Shown piece after piece: positions 45,820 to 54,510 of a DNA stretch of 64,000 nucleotides. This stretch comes from JBFGFX01 sp965232455 (GTDB lineage Bacteria; Pseudomonadota; Gammaproteobacteria; Steroidobacterales; Woeseiaceae). The notes under the pieces are model-generated. The model was not told where the DNA came from. It did no database searches and saw only the letters and a program-made list of their open reading frames with translations. The stretch spans positions 4,960,001 through 5,024,000 of the forward strand of contig OZ246981.1 in the NCBI GenBank assembly GCA_965232455.1. Direction: 5' to 3'. A program made the position numbers and the translations under genes. Within the stretch, counting starts at the first letter, position 1. Every line of letters begins with the position of its first letter.

Positions 45820-47012
45820 CGGCGGCCGAAGTCCCTCAAGGGCGACTGCAGACACCTTTTTATACGCGTTTGGCGGCGCTCGACACGTTGAACGCCTGGC
45901 ACGAGTGGAAGGGTTATACGGTGCCTGATGCCTTGTACTGCGCGGAGACGGAATACTTTGCCATTCGTATCGCGACCGGCGTGTTCGATCTCACGCCGAT
46001 GACCAAATACCGGATTTCCGGTCCGGACTCACTGGAGTACGTCGATCGCCTGGTTACCCGCGACATGGGCAAAGTGAAGCCCGGCAGGGTCGCCTATGCC
46101 GTCTGGTGTAACGACCAGGGTCAGGTCCTGGACGACGGCACGATTTTCCACCTGCGTGACGGCGAATTCAGGCTTTGCTCACAGGAGCGGCATCTGGACT
46201 GGCTGGAGGATTCGGCACTTGGCTTCGACGTGTCGATCGCGGTGGAAACGGCCGACGTTGCAGCGTTGGCGGTGCAGGGCCCGACGTCGTTCAGCGTCCT
46301 GTCGGACATGGGCTTCGGGGGAATTGGCCAATTGAAGCCGTTCGGATTGACCCACGTCGATTTTCAGGGTGTGGAGCTGATGATATCGCGCACGGGGTTC
46401 ACCGGGGATCTCGGTTATGAACTCTGGATAAGACCGGACAAAGCGCTCGCCCTTTGGGATGCGCTGTTCGAGGCGGGCAGCTTACATGGGATTCGCGCGA
46501 TCGGCACCGACGCGCTGCAACTCGCGCGCGTCGAGGCGGGTTATCTGCAAGCCTACGAGGACTTTCTGCCGGCGAATGCGACGGTACGGACCGGCCGTTC
46601 GCGGTCACCGTTCGAGCTCGGGCTCGACTGGCTCGTCGATTTCAAGAAGCCGAACTTCAATGGGCGGCGCGCGCTCGCCGAGGAGAAACGGCGCGGCTCC
46701 ACTTGGCGGCAGGTCAAGCTGGACATTGAAGGCAACAAGCCCGCCCACAATGCGTACGTTTTCGCCAAGCCAAAGGGCAGGCAGCGTGAGATCGGGTTCA
46801 TAACGTCGGCGGCGTGGTCGCCGGTCTGCAAACAAAACGTCGCGCTGGGCAGCGTCGCCACTCCACACGGCAACGTCGGGGACACGCTCTGGGTCGAAAT
46901 CTACTATCGACGCGAGATGCACTGGTCCCGGGTCATGGCGGAAGCAACCGTGGTCGGCGAGCCGTTTTGGTCGCCGGCACGGCGCAGCGCGACGCCGCCG
47001 CCGCCGTATTGA
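45816..47012 (+). CDS. GcvT-like aminomethyltransferase family protein
   Basis: A 398-residue protein of the glycine-cleavage T-protein fold. N-terminal marks are CAETEYFAIRIATGVFDLTPMTKYRISGPDSLEYVDRL and WCNDQGQVLDDGTIFHL, where the conserved Asp would contact tetrahydrofolate; the C-terminal domain has GFTGDLGYELWIRP and IGFITSAAWSPVCKQNVALG. Family members move one-carbon units from amines to folate (GcvT, sarcosine and dimethylglycine oxidases, DmdA). With two flavoenzymes in the same operon, oxidative demethylation of a methylated compound is the best guess. The C-terminus ends in a Pro-rich tail. Confidence 0.88.
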   Translation: MTAAEVPQGRLQTPFYTRLAALDTLNAWHEWKGYTVPDALYCAETEYFAIRIATGVFDLTPMTKYRISGPDSLEYVDRLVTRDMGKVKPGRVAYAVWCNDQGQVLDDGTIFHLRDGEFRLCSQERHLDWLEDSALGFDVSIAVETADVAALAVQGPTSFSVLSDMGFGGIGQLKPFGLTHVDFQGVELMISRTGFTGDLGYELWIRPDKALALWDALFEAGSLHGIRAIGTDALQLARVEAGYLQAYEDFLPANATVRTGRSRSPFELGLDWLVDFKKPNFNGRRALAEEKRRGSTWRQVKLDIEGNKPAHNAYVFAKPKGRQREIGFITSAAWSPVCKQNVALGSVATPHGNVGDTLWVEIYYRREMHWSRVMAEATVVGEPFWSPARRSATPPPPY

Positions 47013-47088
47013 GGCAGGTTCCAGGCGGTGGCGGTGCTGTGAACCGCGTCGTGACCCAATAACGACGTCGCGTTAAAATCTCGTCATC

Positions 47089-48048
47089 GTGTTGACGAAT
47101 AGATCCGTAAATGCGCTGGTCGCCTGCCTCCTGACGGTCGGGTACTGTGTCGCGCCTATCGCGCGCGCGGATAGCATCGTCATACCCGACAAGGTTGACG
47201 GGGAGGCCGGCGCGAGCCGCCTGCCGTACTACCTGATCGAGGTACCGCCGTCCGTCCCGGACGTGTTGATCGCGGATGCCGACGCCGCATCGCTGGTACG
47301 ATTTGTCAGAACCGACGATGGCCTGGTCAGCCGCGACAGCCGCTACATGTCCGTGGGTCTGAACGGAATGGGAAAGCAGCGCGCGTGGGACAAGAAGACG
47401 CCGCTCGGCATTTATTTCATCACGGAAGAGCTGGACACCAGCAAGCTTGCCGCGAAGTACGGGAAAGCGGCGTTCGTGCTGGACTATCCCAACGCCTGGG
47501 ACAAACACAATCAACGCACCGGTTACGGAATCTGGTTACACGGAGTGGATCCACGTACGCCGGAGCGTCCGCGGCGGGATACCGACGGTTGTCTGGCGTT
47601 ACCCAATGAAGCGCTGCTGGCAATTTCCGGTCATCTGAGACCGCACGTCACTCCCGTCATTATCGCGCGACAGTTGGTCTGGGCGCCGGCGGTGGAGATG
47701 GAGCAGTTGAGACTCGAGTTTCGCGCCGCGTTGGAGACGTGGCGCGCAAGCCTGGAGCAAGGAGACTTGTTTGCCTATCTGTCGCTTTACGACGATACGT
47801 TCCAGGCGCACGGTATGGACAAGCAGCAGTGGACGACGTTGAAAGTCGGCGCGTTTGGCGCGCGTGATCTCGACGCCGTGGTACTGGACGACGTCCTGTT
47901 GCTGCGTGATCCCGAAACCCCCGGTCTGTTCCTCAGCAGGTTCGAGCAAACGTTGAGCACGAGTTCCGGGCCGGTTACGACCCGCAAACGGCTTTACTGG
48001 CGTCGCAGCGGGCCGGACTGGCGTATTGTTTCCGAAGACGCCGGGTAA
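47089..48048 (+). CDS. L,D-transpeptidase family protein with NTF2-like C-terminal domain
   Basis: A 319-residue exported protein with a signal peptide (ALVACLLTVGYCVAPIARADS). The YkuD catalytic region is GYGIWLHGVDP...DTDGCLALPNEAL, with the Cys and the distal His kept; the usual SHGC is TDGC here. Residues 205-319 (LETWRASLEQGDLFAYLSLYDDTF, KRLYWRRSGPDWRIVSED) resemble the SnoaL/NTF2-like domain found in Cds6-type L,D-transpeptidases. It acts on peptidoglycan in the periplasm. The start is a GTG at 47089. Confidence 0.85.
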   Translation: MLTNRSVNALVACLLTVGYCVAPIARADSIVIPDKVDGEAGASRLPYYLIEVPPSVPDVLIADADAASLVRFVRTDDGLVSRDSRYMSVGLNGMGKQRAWDKKTPLGIYFITEELDTSKLAAKYGKAAFVLDYPNAWDKHNQRTGYGIWLHGVDPRTPERPRRDTDGCLALPNEALLAISGHLRPHVTPVIIARQLVWAPAVEMEQLRLEFRAALETWRASLEQGDLFAYLSLYDDTFQAHGMDKQQWTTLKVGAFGARDLDAVVLDDVLLLRDPETPGLFLSRFEQTLSTSSGPVTTRKRLYWRRSGPDWRIVSEDAG

Positions 48049-48109
48049 ATACCCGGCCGATCAGCCCAGGACGAGCTCCTACAAGTTTCTTACAGCGGCT
48101 AGATCTCGC

Positions 48110-49072
48110 TCAGGCAGCCTCGATCGAGGCGAGCCATTCGTCGTCCGATTCCTCGATGATGTCGTCGAACAGATACGCGTTGAGGTACCGCTCGCCCGTG
48201 TCCGGCAGCATCACCAACATGACGGAACCGGCTTCCGCCTGTTCCGCGACTTTGAGGCCGGCGGCCAACGTGGCGCCTGCGGATATGCCGACGAAGATTC
48301 CCTCTTCGGCGGCCAGGCGACGCGATACCGCTTTGCTTTCCTCGTCGCTGACGGGGACGTTCTCGTCGAATATGTCGCGATTCAGCACGCCCGGAATGAA
48401 ATCCGGCGTCCAACCCTGAATCTTGTGCGGCTTCCAGTCGTGGCCGGCCAGGAGTCTTGCCTCCTCGGGCTCGGTGGTGATGATCTTGACGTCCGGTCGG
48501 GCGGTACGGATGACCTCGCCCGCGCCGGTCATGGTGCCGCCGGTACCCCAGCCGCTTACCCAGTAGTCCAGCCGCTTACCGGCAAAGTCCCTGAGGATTT
48601 CGGGCCCGGTCGTCTGCCGGTGGTAGGCCGGATTCGCCGGGTTGTCGAACTGCCGGGCGAGGAACCACCCGTGCCGTTCCGCGAGTTCCTCGGCTAACCG
48701 AACCATGCCGGTGCCGCGCTCGGCCGCCGGCGTGAGGATAACTTTGGCGCCCAGGGCACGCATGATTTTGCGGCGCTCCACCGAGAAGGTTTCGACCATG
48801 GTTGCGACGAAAGGATAACCCTTTGCCGCACAGACCATCGCGAGCGCGATGCCGGTGTTGCCGGACGTTGCCTCGACAACGGTTTGTCCGGGCTTGATCG
48901 TGCCGCGACGCTCGGCGTCATCGATGATCGCAAACGCCAGCCGGTCTTTTACCGAGCCCAGCGGATTGAACGCTTCGATTTTTGCGTAGATGGTGACATG
49001 ATCGGGCCCGACACGATGCAGTTTGACGATGGGCGTATCGCCGATGGTGTCGAGTATGCTGTCGTAAATCAC
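48110..49072 (-). CDS. cysK: Cysteine synthase A (O-acetylserine sulfhydrylase)
   Basis: A 320-residue PLP enzyme that makes cysteine from O-acetylserine and sulfide. Lys42 in NPLGSVKDR binds the cofactor, TSGNTGIALA contacts the substrate carboxylate, and GTGGTMTG binds the phosphate. It lies 44 bases downstream of cysG and is presumably co-transcribed with it. Length and motifs are typical of CysK rather than CysM. It completes the sulfide end of the neighbouring sulfite-reduction pathway. Confidence 0.92.
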   Translation of the reverse strand: MIYDSILDTIGDTPIVKLHRVGPDHVTIYAKIEAFNPLGSVKDRLAFAIIDDAERRGTIKPGQTVVEATSGNTGIALAMVCAAKGYPFVATMVETFSVERRKIMRALGAKVILTPAAERGTGMVRLAEELAERHGWFLARQFDNPANPAYHRQTTGPEILRDFAGKRLDYWVSGWGTGGTMTGAGEVIRTARPDVKIITTEPEEARLLAGHDWKPHKIQGWTPDFIPGVLNRDIFDENVPVSDEESKAVSRRLAAEEGIFVGISAGATLAAGLKVAEQAEAGSVMLVMLPDTGERYLNAYLFDDIIEESDDEWLASIEAA

Positions 49073-49116
49073 GGAGTTCTCCTTATGCTGAGATCGACCG
49101 CTGAGGGATTCGATCG

Positions 49117-50652
49117 TCAGGGCCGCTGAAAAACGGCCGTTGTTGCCGAAGCTTCGAGTTCGGAAGCGGCTTCGCCGACGGTGTTTATGGATATTCTTGC
49201 TGCCGATGCGGGCCGGCCGTGCCTGATGCGCGCTGATCCGATTACTGCGTCGGGAGCCTGCTTTCTTGTTGTCCGGTCCGGCTGAGCCCGCAATCCAACG
49301 CTATTCCCCACGTAGAGAATCGCTGGTGATCGTACCCGATACGCCGCCGATATTCGAGCAATACTGCCGAGATCCGCCTGGATGACGCGTTCAATTGGGG
49401 TTGTGCCGTTCTCGACGACGGCGGCGGGAGTCGCGGAGTCCAGGCCATGATCCATCAGCTTGGCCGACACGTCCGCAAGCGATCGTACGCTCATGTAAAG
49501 CGCAAGCGTCTGTCCGGGTCTGGACAACGATGCCCAATCCGGCCCGTTCGACGTGTCCACCGACCTGTCGACCACGGCGGTTGCAAACGTGACGCTGCTG
49601 CTGACCCCCCGGTGGGTCAGCGGTATTCCCGCGGACGCCGCGCAGCCGAGCGCGGCCGAAATACCCGGCACGACCTGATACGGTAAGCCGGAGGCGCGCA
49701 GCGCCTGCGCTTCTTCACCGCCGCGGCCGAACACGAAGGGATCACCTCCCTTGAGCCGACAGACACGAAGACCCTCAGTGACCAAATCGATCAACAGTCG
49801 GTTTATGTCCGCCTGTTTGTTGGATTCGCCGGGCTTTTTGCCCACGGACTTGAGCGTTGCGTCCTTGCGAGCGTAGTCGAGAATTTCGACGGGGACGAGA
49901 GCATCGTAGAGCACGACATCGGCCTGGCCAAGCAGCTGCCGCCCGCGAAGTGTCATCAATGCGGGGTCGCCGGGTCCGGCGCCGACGATGTAGGCCTCTC
50001 CCGATTCCGCTTGCCGGTCACCCACCGGCCGCAGCAGCGCCTTGCCGAACGCGCGTTCGGCTTCGCGACGTCGGCCGGCCAGCAGGTGCTGCGCGATCGC
50101 GCCGTCGAAGAACCGCTCCCAGAAACGCAGTCGCTCGCGCATCTCCGGAAACCGGTGTTTGACGCGATGCCGCCATTTTCCGGCTCGCGCGGCGAGCTCG
50201 CCGATCCGAGCCGGCAGGTGGGTTTCTATTTGTTTTTTGATCCGTCGCGCGAGCACGGGCGCCGTTCCCGACGTGCCGACGGCGACGACCACGGGCGATC
50301 GATCGACGATCGCGGGGAAGATAAACGTCGACAACGACAGATTGTCGACGACGTTGCACCAAGCCCGGTAATGCGCCGCGGCAGCGGATACCGACCGGTT
50401 CACCGAATCGTCGCTGGTGGCTGCGATAACCAGTTGTTGTCCCTCGCAGGCGTCGGGCCTGAAAGCAGCCTCGACGAACGTAAGCCGATCACTGCCCAGC
50501 GCCTTCATTTCGCCGGAAATGGATGGCGCAATGACCGTGATCGCGGCGCCCGCCCGCAGCAGCAACCTGGCCTTTCGGGCTGCAACAGCGCCGCCGCCCA
50601 CGATCAGGCAGGGCTTGTCCTGCAGATTCACGAAAATGGGAAGTTGCTCCAT
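49117..50652 (-). CDS. cysG: Siroheme synthase CysG
   Basis: A 511-residue trifunctional enzyme that makes siroheme, the cofactor of CysI. Residues 1-150 are the NAD-dependent dehydrogenase/ferrochelatase part (PCLIVGGGAVAARKARLLLRAGA), and residues 215-460 are uroporphyrinogen-III C-methyltransferase (AYIVGAGPGDPALMTLRGRQLL, VCRLKGGDPFVFGRGGEEAQAL). About 45 residues beyond the usual end are of low complexity. It is divergent from cysB; the shared region contains the leader described at 50780-50959. Confidence 0.93.
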   Translation of the reverse strand: MEQLPIFVNLQDKPCLIVGGGAVAARKARLLLRAGAAITVIAPSISGEMKALGSDRLTFVEAAFRPDACEGQQLVIAATSDDSVNRSVSAAAAHYRAWCNVVDNLSLSTFIFPAIVDRSPVVVAVGTSGTAPVLARRIKKQIETHLPARIGELAARAGKWRHRVKHRFPEMRERLRFWERFFDGAIAQHLLAGRRREAERAFGKALLRPVGDRQAESGEAYIVGAGPGDPALMTLRGRQLLGQADVVLYDALVPVEILDYARKDATLKSVGKKPGESNKQADINRLLIDLVTEGLRVCRLKGGDPFVFGRGGEEAQALRASGLPYQVVPGISAALGCAASAGIPLTHRGVSSSVTFATAVVDRSVDTSNGPDWASLSRPGQTLALYMSVRSLADVSAKLMDHGLDSATPAAVVENGTTPIERVIQADLGSIARISAAYRVRSPAILYVGNSVGLRAQPDRTTRKQAPDAVIGSARIRHGRPASAARISINTVGEAASELEASATTAVFQRP

Positions 50653-50759
50653 GACGATTCTCGGTTCAGCGTCGGAAGCACCTTATCCCGCCGGCATTGG
50701 CGGCAAAAATACCAATTGGGACTGGCAATATAAGTTCGAGGTATATCGGCTACGATCCA

Positions 50760-50773
50760 TTTGAGATAGGTTC
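50760..50773 (+). repeat. Intergenic motif TTTGAGATAGGTTC, copy near cysB
   Basis: This 14-base sequence recurs exactly at 61004-61017 and with one change at 13517-13530. Here it lies directly upstream of the cysB leader promoter. It could be a regulator site or the end of a dispersed repeat. Confidence 0.6.
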
Positions 50774-50779
50774 TGATCA

Positions 50780-50810
50780 TTGACATGAGCTTGGGATCGA
50801 TGTTTATATC
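50780..50810 (+). promoter_or_regulatory. Promoter of the cysB leader
   Basis: A perfect TTGACA -35 at 50780-50785 is followed, 17-19 bases on, by an AT-rich -10 (TTTATATC, 50803-50810). In such GC-rich DNA this is a strong promoter candidate. The expected start of transcription is near 50817, only a few bases before the leader-peptide ATG. Confidence 0.7.
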
Positions 50811-50820
50811 GAATACAGTC

Positions 50821-50898
50821 ATGAACGAGCCAACCGTCATCGGAAAAAAAATCTGTTGCTGCCGAAATAAACGGCGGCCTGCCGGTGTCTACTCATGA
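50821..50898 (+). CDS. Putative polycysteine leader peptide upstream of cysB
   Basis: A 25-codon frame from ATG 50821 to TGA 50896-50898. Codons 12-14 are TGT TGC TGC, giving KKICCCRNK in the middle. It begins a few bases after the predicted transcription start and has no Shine-Dalgarno sequence, so it may be translated as a near-leaderless message. A Rho-independent terminator follows 25 bases after its stop and cysB another 47 bases later. The arrangement is that of an amino-acid attenuator, with cysteine as the sensed residue. Translation is not proven. Confidence 0.6.
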   Translation: MNEPTVIGKKICCCRNKRRPAGVYS

Positions 50899-50922
50899 CG
50901 TAGTGACCGACTCGAACACGAC

Positions 50923-50959
50923 AAAGCCGCTCTACCGAAAGGATGGGCGGCTTTTTTTT
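50923..50959 (+). terminator. Rho-independent terminator in the cysB leader
   Basis: AAAGCCGC (50923-50930) pairs with GCGGCTTT (50947-50954); the inner part closes with a CC-GAAA-GG tetraloop hairpin, and eight T residues follow. No annotated gene ends before it on this strand, so its target is the cysB leader transcript. The left arm can instead pair with GCGGC at 50874-50878. Confidence 0.85.
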
Positions 50960-51005
50960 ATGTCAAAGACACTTTGCTGGGACAACCCGTAGCAAGGAGA
51001 TCGAT

Positions 51006-52016
51006 ATGACCCTGAAGCAGTTAAAGTACCTGCTGGGCGTAGTAGACAATGGATTGAATATCACGGCCGCCGCCGAGCGCCTGTATACGAGCCAGCCGGG
51101 AATCAGCAAACAACTGCGACAGCTGGAGGAAGAGATCGGCGTGCGGATCTTCTCCCGCAAAGGCAAGAGTCTGGCGGCGTTGACGCCCGCCGGCATTCAG
51201 GTCGTCGAGTTCGCGCGGCGCATCGCCAGAGACGTCGAGAATATTCGCAGCGTCGGCGAGGAGCTCACGACGCAGCAAACCGGTACGTTGTCGATAGCAA
51301 CCACCCACACGCAGGCCCGTTACGTCTTGCCGGACGTGCTGCAACAGTTTCATGACCGCTACCCCGGCGTTCAAATCGAGTTGCATCAGGGAACGTCCGA
51401 GCAGATTGCAGCACTGGTCGCTGAAGACCGCGTGGATTTTGCGATTGCCACCGAATCTCGCGAGCAGTTTCCGGAACTCAATTTGCTGCCATGTTTCAGA
51501 TGGGACCGTATCGTCCTGGTCCCCAAGACGCATGACCTGGCCTGCGACGATGAAGCGCTGACGCTGGCCCGGCTCGCCGATTTTCCGCTGATTACCTACG
51601 TCTTCAGTTCCGAGCGAAAGTCGTCGTTCCTCGACGCATTTGCGGCGGAGGGCCTCGAGCCGCAGGTGGTGTTCACGGCGCGGGATGCGGACGTCATAAA
51701 AACCTATGTGCGCATGGATATGGGCGCGGGCGTCATCGCGCCGATGGCGCTTCAGTGCGAAGACCTCAAGGATATGCGAGCGATCAACGCGACCGGTCTG
51801 TTCCCGCAGGTAACGACCTGGCTCGGCATCCGGCGAGACCGCGTTTTTCGCAGCTACATGCGAGAGTTCGTGTCATTGTTTGCACCCCACTGGCCGGCTG
51901 AACAGATCGATCAGGCGGCGACAGCGTCATCGCAGGAAGCGGTGGACGACATCGCCGCAGGGATCAGCTTGCCGTTGAAAGACGGGTGCACAAAGGGGCT
52001 GCCTGCCGCCGCGTGA
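51006..52016 (+). CDS. cysB: CysB-family LysR-type regulator of sulfur metabolism
   Basis: A 336-residue LysR regulator, slightly longer than the usual 324. The HTH is in LNITAAAERLYTSQPGISKQLRQLEEEIG, and the effector domain has the CysB-type ATTHTQARYVLPDVLQQF and GTSEQIAALVAEDRVDFAIATE, with TYVFSSERKSSFLDAF near the ligand site. CysB proteins activate sulfate-assimilation genes with N-acetylserine. The ATG at 51006 follows AAGGAG; the frame opens at 50943 inside the terminator, which is not a credible start. It sits between cysG and cysH. Confidence 0.92.
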   Translation: MTLKQLKYLLGVVDNGLNITAAAERLYTSQPGISKQLRQLEEEIGVRIFSRKGKSLAALTPAGIQVVEFARRIARDVENIRSVGEELTTQQTGTLSIATTHTQARYVLPDVLQQFHDRYPGVQIELHQGTSEQIAALVAEDRVDFAIATESREQFPELNLLPCFRWDRIVLVPKTHDLACDDEALTLARLADFPLITYVFSSERKSSFLDAFAAEGLEPQVVFTARDADVIKTYVRMDMGAGVIAPMALQCEDLKDMRAINATGLFPQVTTWLGIRRDRVFRSYMREFVSLFAPHWPAEQIDQAATASSQEAVDDIAAGISLPLKDGCTKGLPAAA

Positions 52017-52030
52017 GCGTGCCTCCGGCA

Positions 52031-52810
52031 TCAAACGGTCGACAGATCGATCTCGTGCAAACCGCACTCGCGTTTCAGGCCGAAGAATCGTGTTTCCTCG
52101 GTGCCATCGACGTCGTGGATCGGGCGCGTGCTGTGATGATCGCCGATACTGACGTAGCCCTGCTCCCAGAGCGGATGGTACGGAAGATCGTTCTCTTTTA
52201 AATAGTAGTGAACGTCCCGGTCCGTCCAATCGGCAATCGGATGGACTTTCCAGCGCCCGCCCGCCCAATCCAGAAACCGCGTATTGGTTCGGCTGGACGC
52301 TTGCGATCGTCGCAAACCGGCGAACCAGGTGCCGACGTCCAGGTCGCGAAGCGCGGTTTTCATTGGCTCGACTTTTACCTGCTCGTTGTATTCGCCGAGC
52401 TCGGCAAGGCCTCTTTTCCAGCGCTCTCCGTAACGGGCTTCTTGCCAGGCAGGGGAGATCGGCGCGCGGTAGACGTTCAGGTTGAGGCCGAGCCGCGCGG
52501 TAAGCAGGTCAACGAATCGATAGGTTTCCGGAAATAGATAACCGGTGTCTATCATGATGACCGGTATGTCCGGTTTGAGTTGCGTAAGTAGATGTAAGGT
52601 CACCGCGGACTGCGCGCCGAAACTGGAACTCAGGACGTGCGTACCCGGCAGATTCTCGAGCGCCCAGCGAGCGCGGTCCACGACGCCGAGCGCCTCGAAC
52701 CTGCGGTTGCAGTGCATCAGCGACCGTCGTCGGCTGTTTTCCTCGTCCAACGTGACTCGATCGAGTCGGTCGCCGCGGGCGTTGGCTTTGACGTTCGACG
52801 GCGTCGGCAT
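52031..52810 (-). CDS. cysH: Phosphoadenylyl-sulfate reductase CysH
   Basis: A 259-residue thioredoxin-dependent PAPS reductase producing sulfite. The phosphate-binding region is VLSSSFGAQSAVTLHLL, then VIMIDTGYLFPETYRF, and the catalytic Cys is in KRECGLH near the C-terminus. The paired-Cys motifs of APS reductases are absent, so PAPS is the likely substrate. The ATG overlaps the cysI stop (TGATG). It is the last gene of the cysJIH operon. Confidence 0.93.
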   Translation of the reverse strand: MPTPSNVKANARGDRLDRVTLDEENSRRRSLMHCNRRFEALGVVDRARWALENLPGTHVLSSSFGAQSAVTLHLLTQLKPDIPVIMIDTGYLFPETYRFVDLLTARLGLNLNVYRAPISPAWQEARYGERWKRGLAELGEYNEQVKVEPMKTALRDLDVGTWFAGLRRSQASSRTNTRFLDWAGGRWKVHPIADWTDRDVHYYLKENDLPYHPLWEQGYVSIGDHHSTRPIHDVDGTEETRFFGLKRECGLHEIDLSTV

Positions 52811-54501
52811 CAGGCTGCTCCGGCCACGGCGATCGCGGTCCTGTGTACGAAATCCCCGAACGACTCCTGCTCGCGGCGCTCACGCCGGAATTGATCGAGC
52901 AGGGAATCGATTTTTTCCACGATACGAGCCTCGTCGACGTTCTCGTCGGTCATCGTGTTCAGACGCATGCCGTCGGCACTGCCACCAAGATAGAGGTTGT
53001 AGCGTCCCGGCGCTTTGCCGACGAGAGCGATTTCCGCCAGATAGGGGCGCGAGCAGCCGTTCGGGCAGCCGCTGATGCGAACCGAAACCGCTTCGTCCGA
53101 CAAGCCATGCGTTTGCAGCAGTGAATCGACGGTCGCCGCAAAATCCGGCAGATAACGTTCGGCCTCGGCCATCGCCAGGCCGCAGCTTGGCAATGCGACG
53201 CAGGCCAGCGCCTGGTGACGCATCGGCGACACGTTTTGCGCCTCGGAGATTCCGTAGTCTTCGAGCAGCGTTTCGACGGCGGAGCGCTGGCTGGTGGGGA
53301 TACCCGCGATGATCAGGTTCTGATTGGGCGTGAGCCGGAAATCGCCGGTGTGTATGCCGGCGATTGCTCGCAGGCCGCTGAGCAGCCGGTGATGCTCGCT
53401 GTCCCGAACGCGGCCCTCGGGCACGAAGAGCGTCAGGTTCCAGACGCCGTGCCGGTCGCGATTCCAGCCGAATTGGTCGCCACGACTGATAAATTTGTAT
53501 CGCCGTGGTCTCTCGAGCTCGAAACCCAGTCGTTTGTTGAGTTCCTCGCTGAACCAACCGAGACCGCGATCGTCGATGGTGTATTTCAGGCGGGCGTGTT
53601 TTCGATTGCTGCGATCGCCAAAGTCGCGTTGCAACACGACGACTTTTTCGGCAACGTCAACGACCTGATCGACGCTGCAAAAGCCGATGACGTCGGCGAC
53701 TCGTGGATAGGTTGCGGGTTCGCCGTGACTCACACCCATGCCTCCGCCGACGGTGACGTTGAAGCCGAGTAGCTGACCGGCTTTTTCGATGGCTATGAAA
53801 CCCAGGTCCTGGGCGAAGATGTCGACGTCGTTCAACGGAGGGATCGCGACCGCGATCTTGAATTTGCGGGGCAGGTAGGTACTGCCGTATATCGGCTCGT
53901 GATCGACGGCATCTCTGTTGGATTCGGTTTTTTCTGCGGTGATCTTTTCACCGTCCAGCCAGATTTCATGGTAGGCGCTGGTTTTCGGCGTCAGGTGCTC
54001 GCTGATCGCCGCTGCCGTATCCCAGGCGCCTCGATGAATCGTGGACAACTCCGCCAACGGCGTGCACATGACGTTTCGGTTGACGTCGCCACAGGCGGCG
54101 ATCGTATCCAGAAGGCTGTCGTTGATACCGCGGATGGTTGGCTTCAGATCTCGCTTGATGACGCCGTGAAACTGAAACGCCTGCCGTGTGGTGAGCCGAA
54201 TGCTCTGGTTGGCGTGCGTGGTGGCGAGTTTGTCCATCGCCAGCCACTGATCGGGCGTGGCAATGCCGCCCGGCACGCGCACCCGGATCATGAAGCTGTG
54301 CGCGGGCTCCAGTTTCTGCCGCGTACGCTCGTCGCGAACGTCGCGGTCGTCCTGTTGGTAAAAGCCGTGAAACTTCGAGAGCTGCGTGTCGTCTTCCGCG
54401 AGTGTGCCGGTTGCGGAGTCCGCAAGGCTGTCCACGATGGTGCCGCGGAGATAATTGCTGCGCGCCTTGATGCCTTCCACGGGCGTTAGTTTTTCCGTCA
54501 T
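52810..54501 (-). CDS. cysI: Sulfite reductase hemoprotein subunit CysI
   Basis: A 563-residue beta subunit that reduces sulfite to sulfide with siroheme and a [4Fe-4S] cluster. Cluster ligands are in ALPSCGLAMAEAER and SGCPNGCSRPYLAEIALVGKAPG. The first half has the substrate-binding Arg and Lys (SIRLTTRQAFQFHGVIKRDL). It lies nine bases downstream of cysJ. Confidence 0.94.
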   Translation of the reverse strand: MTEKLTPVEGIKARSNYLRGTIVDSLADSATGTLAEDDTQLSKFHGFYQQDDRDVRDERTRQKLEPAHSFMIRVRVPGGIATPDQWLAMDKLATTHANQSIRLTTRQAFQFHGVIKRDLKPTIRGINDSLLDTIAACGDVNRNVMCTPLAELSTIHRGAWDTAAAISEHLTPKTSAYHEIWLDGEKITAEKTESNRDAVDHEPIYGSTYLPRKFKIAVAIPPLNDVDIFAQDLGFIAIEKAGQLLGFNVTVGGGMGVSHGEPATYPRVADVIGFCSVDQVVDVAEKVVVLQRDFGDRSNRKHARLKYTIDDRGLGWFSEELNKRLGFELERPRRYKFISRGDQFGWNRDRHGVWNLTLFVPEGRVRDSEHHRLLSGLRAIAGIHTGDFRLTPNQNLIIAGIPTSQRSAVETLLEDYGISEAQNVSPMRHQALACVALPSCGLAMAEAERYLPDFAATVDSLLQTHGLSDEAVSVRISGCPNGCSRPYLAEIALVGKAPGRYNLYLGGSADGMRLNTMTDENVDEARIVEKIDSLLDQFRRERREQESFGDFVHRTAIAVAGAA

Positions 54502-54510
54502 CGGCTGGCC

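Noticed and set aside
45816..47012. DMSP demethylase DmdA
   Set aside because: The fold is shared, but the protein is longer and nothing in the sequence distinguishes DmdA from other GcvT relatives; naming it would be over-reading.
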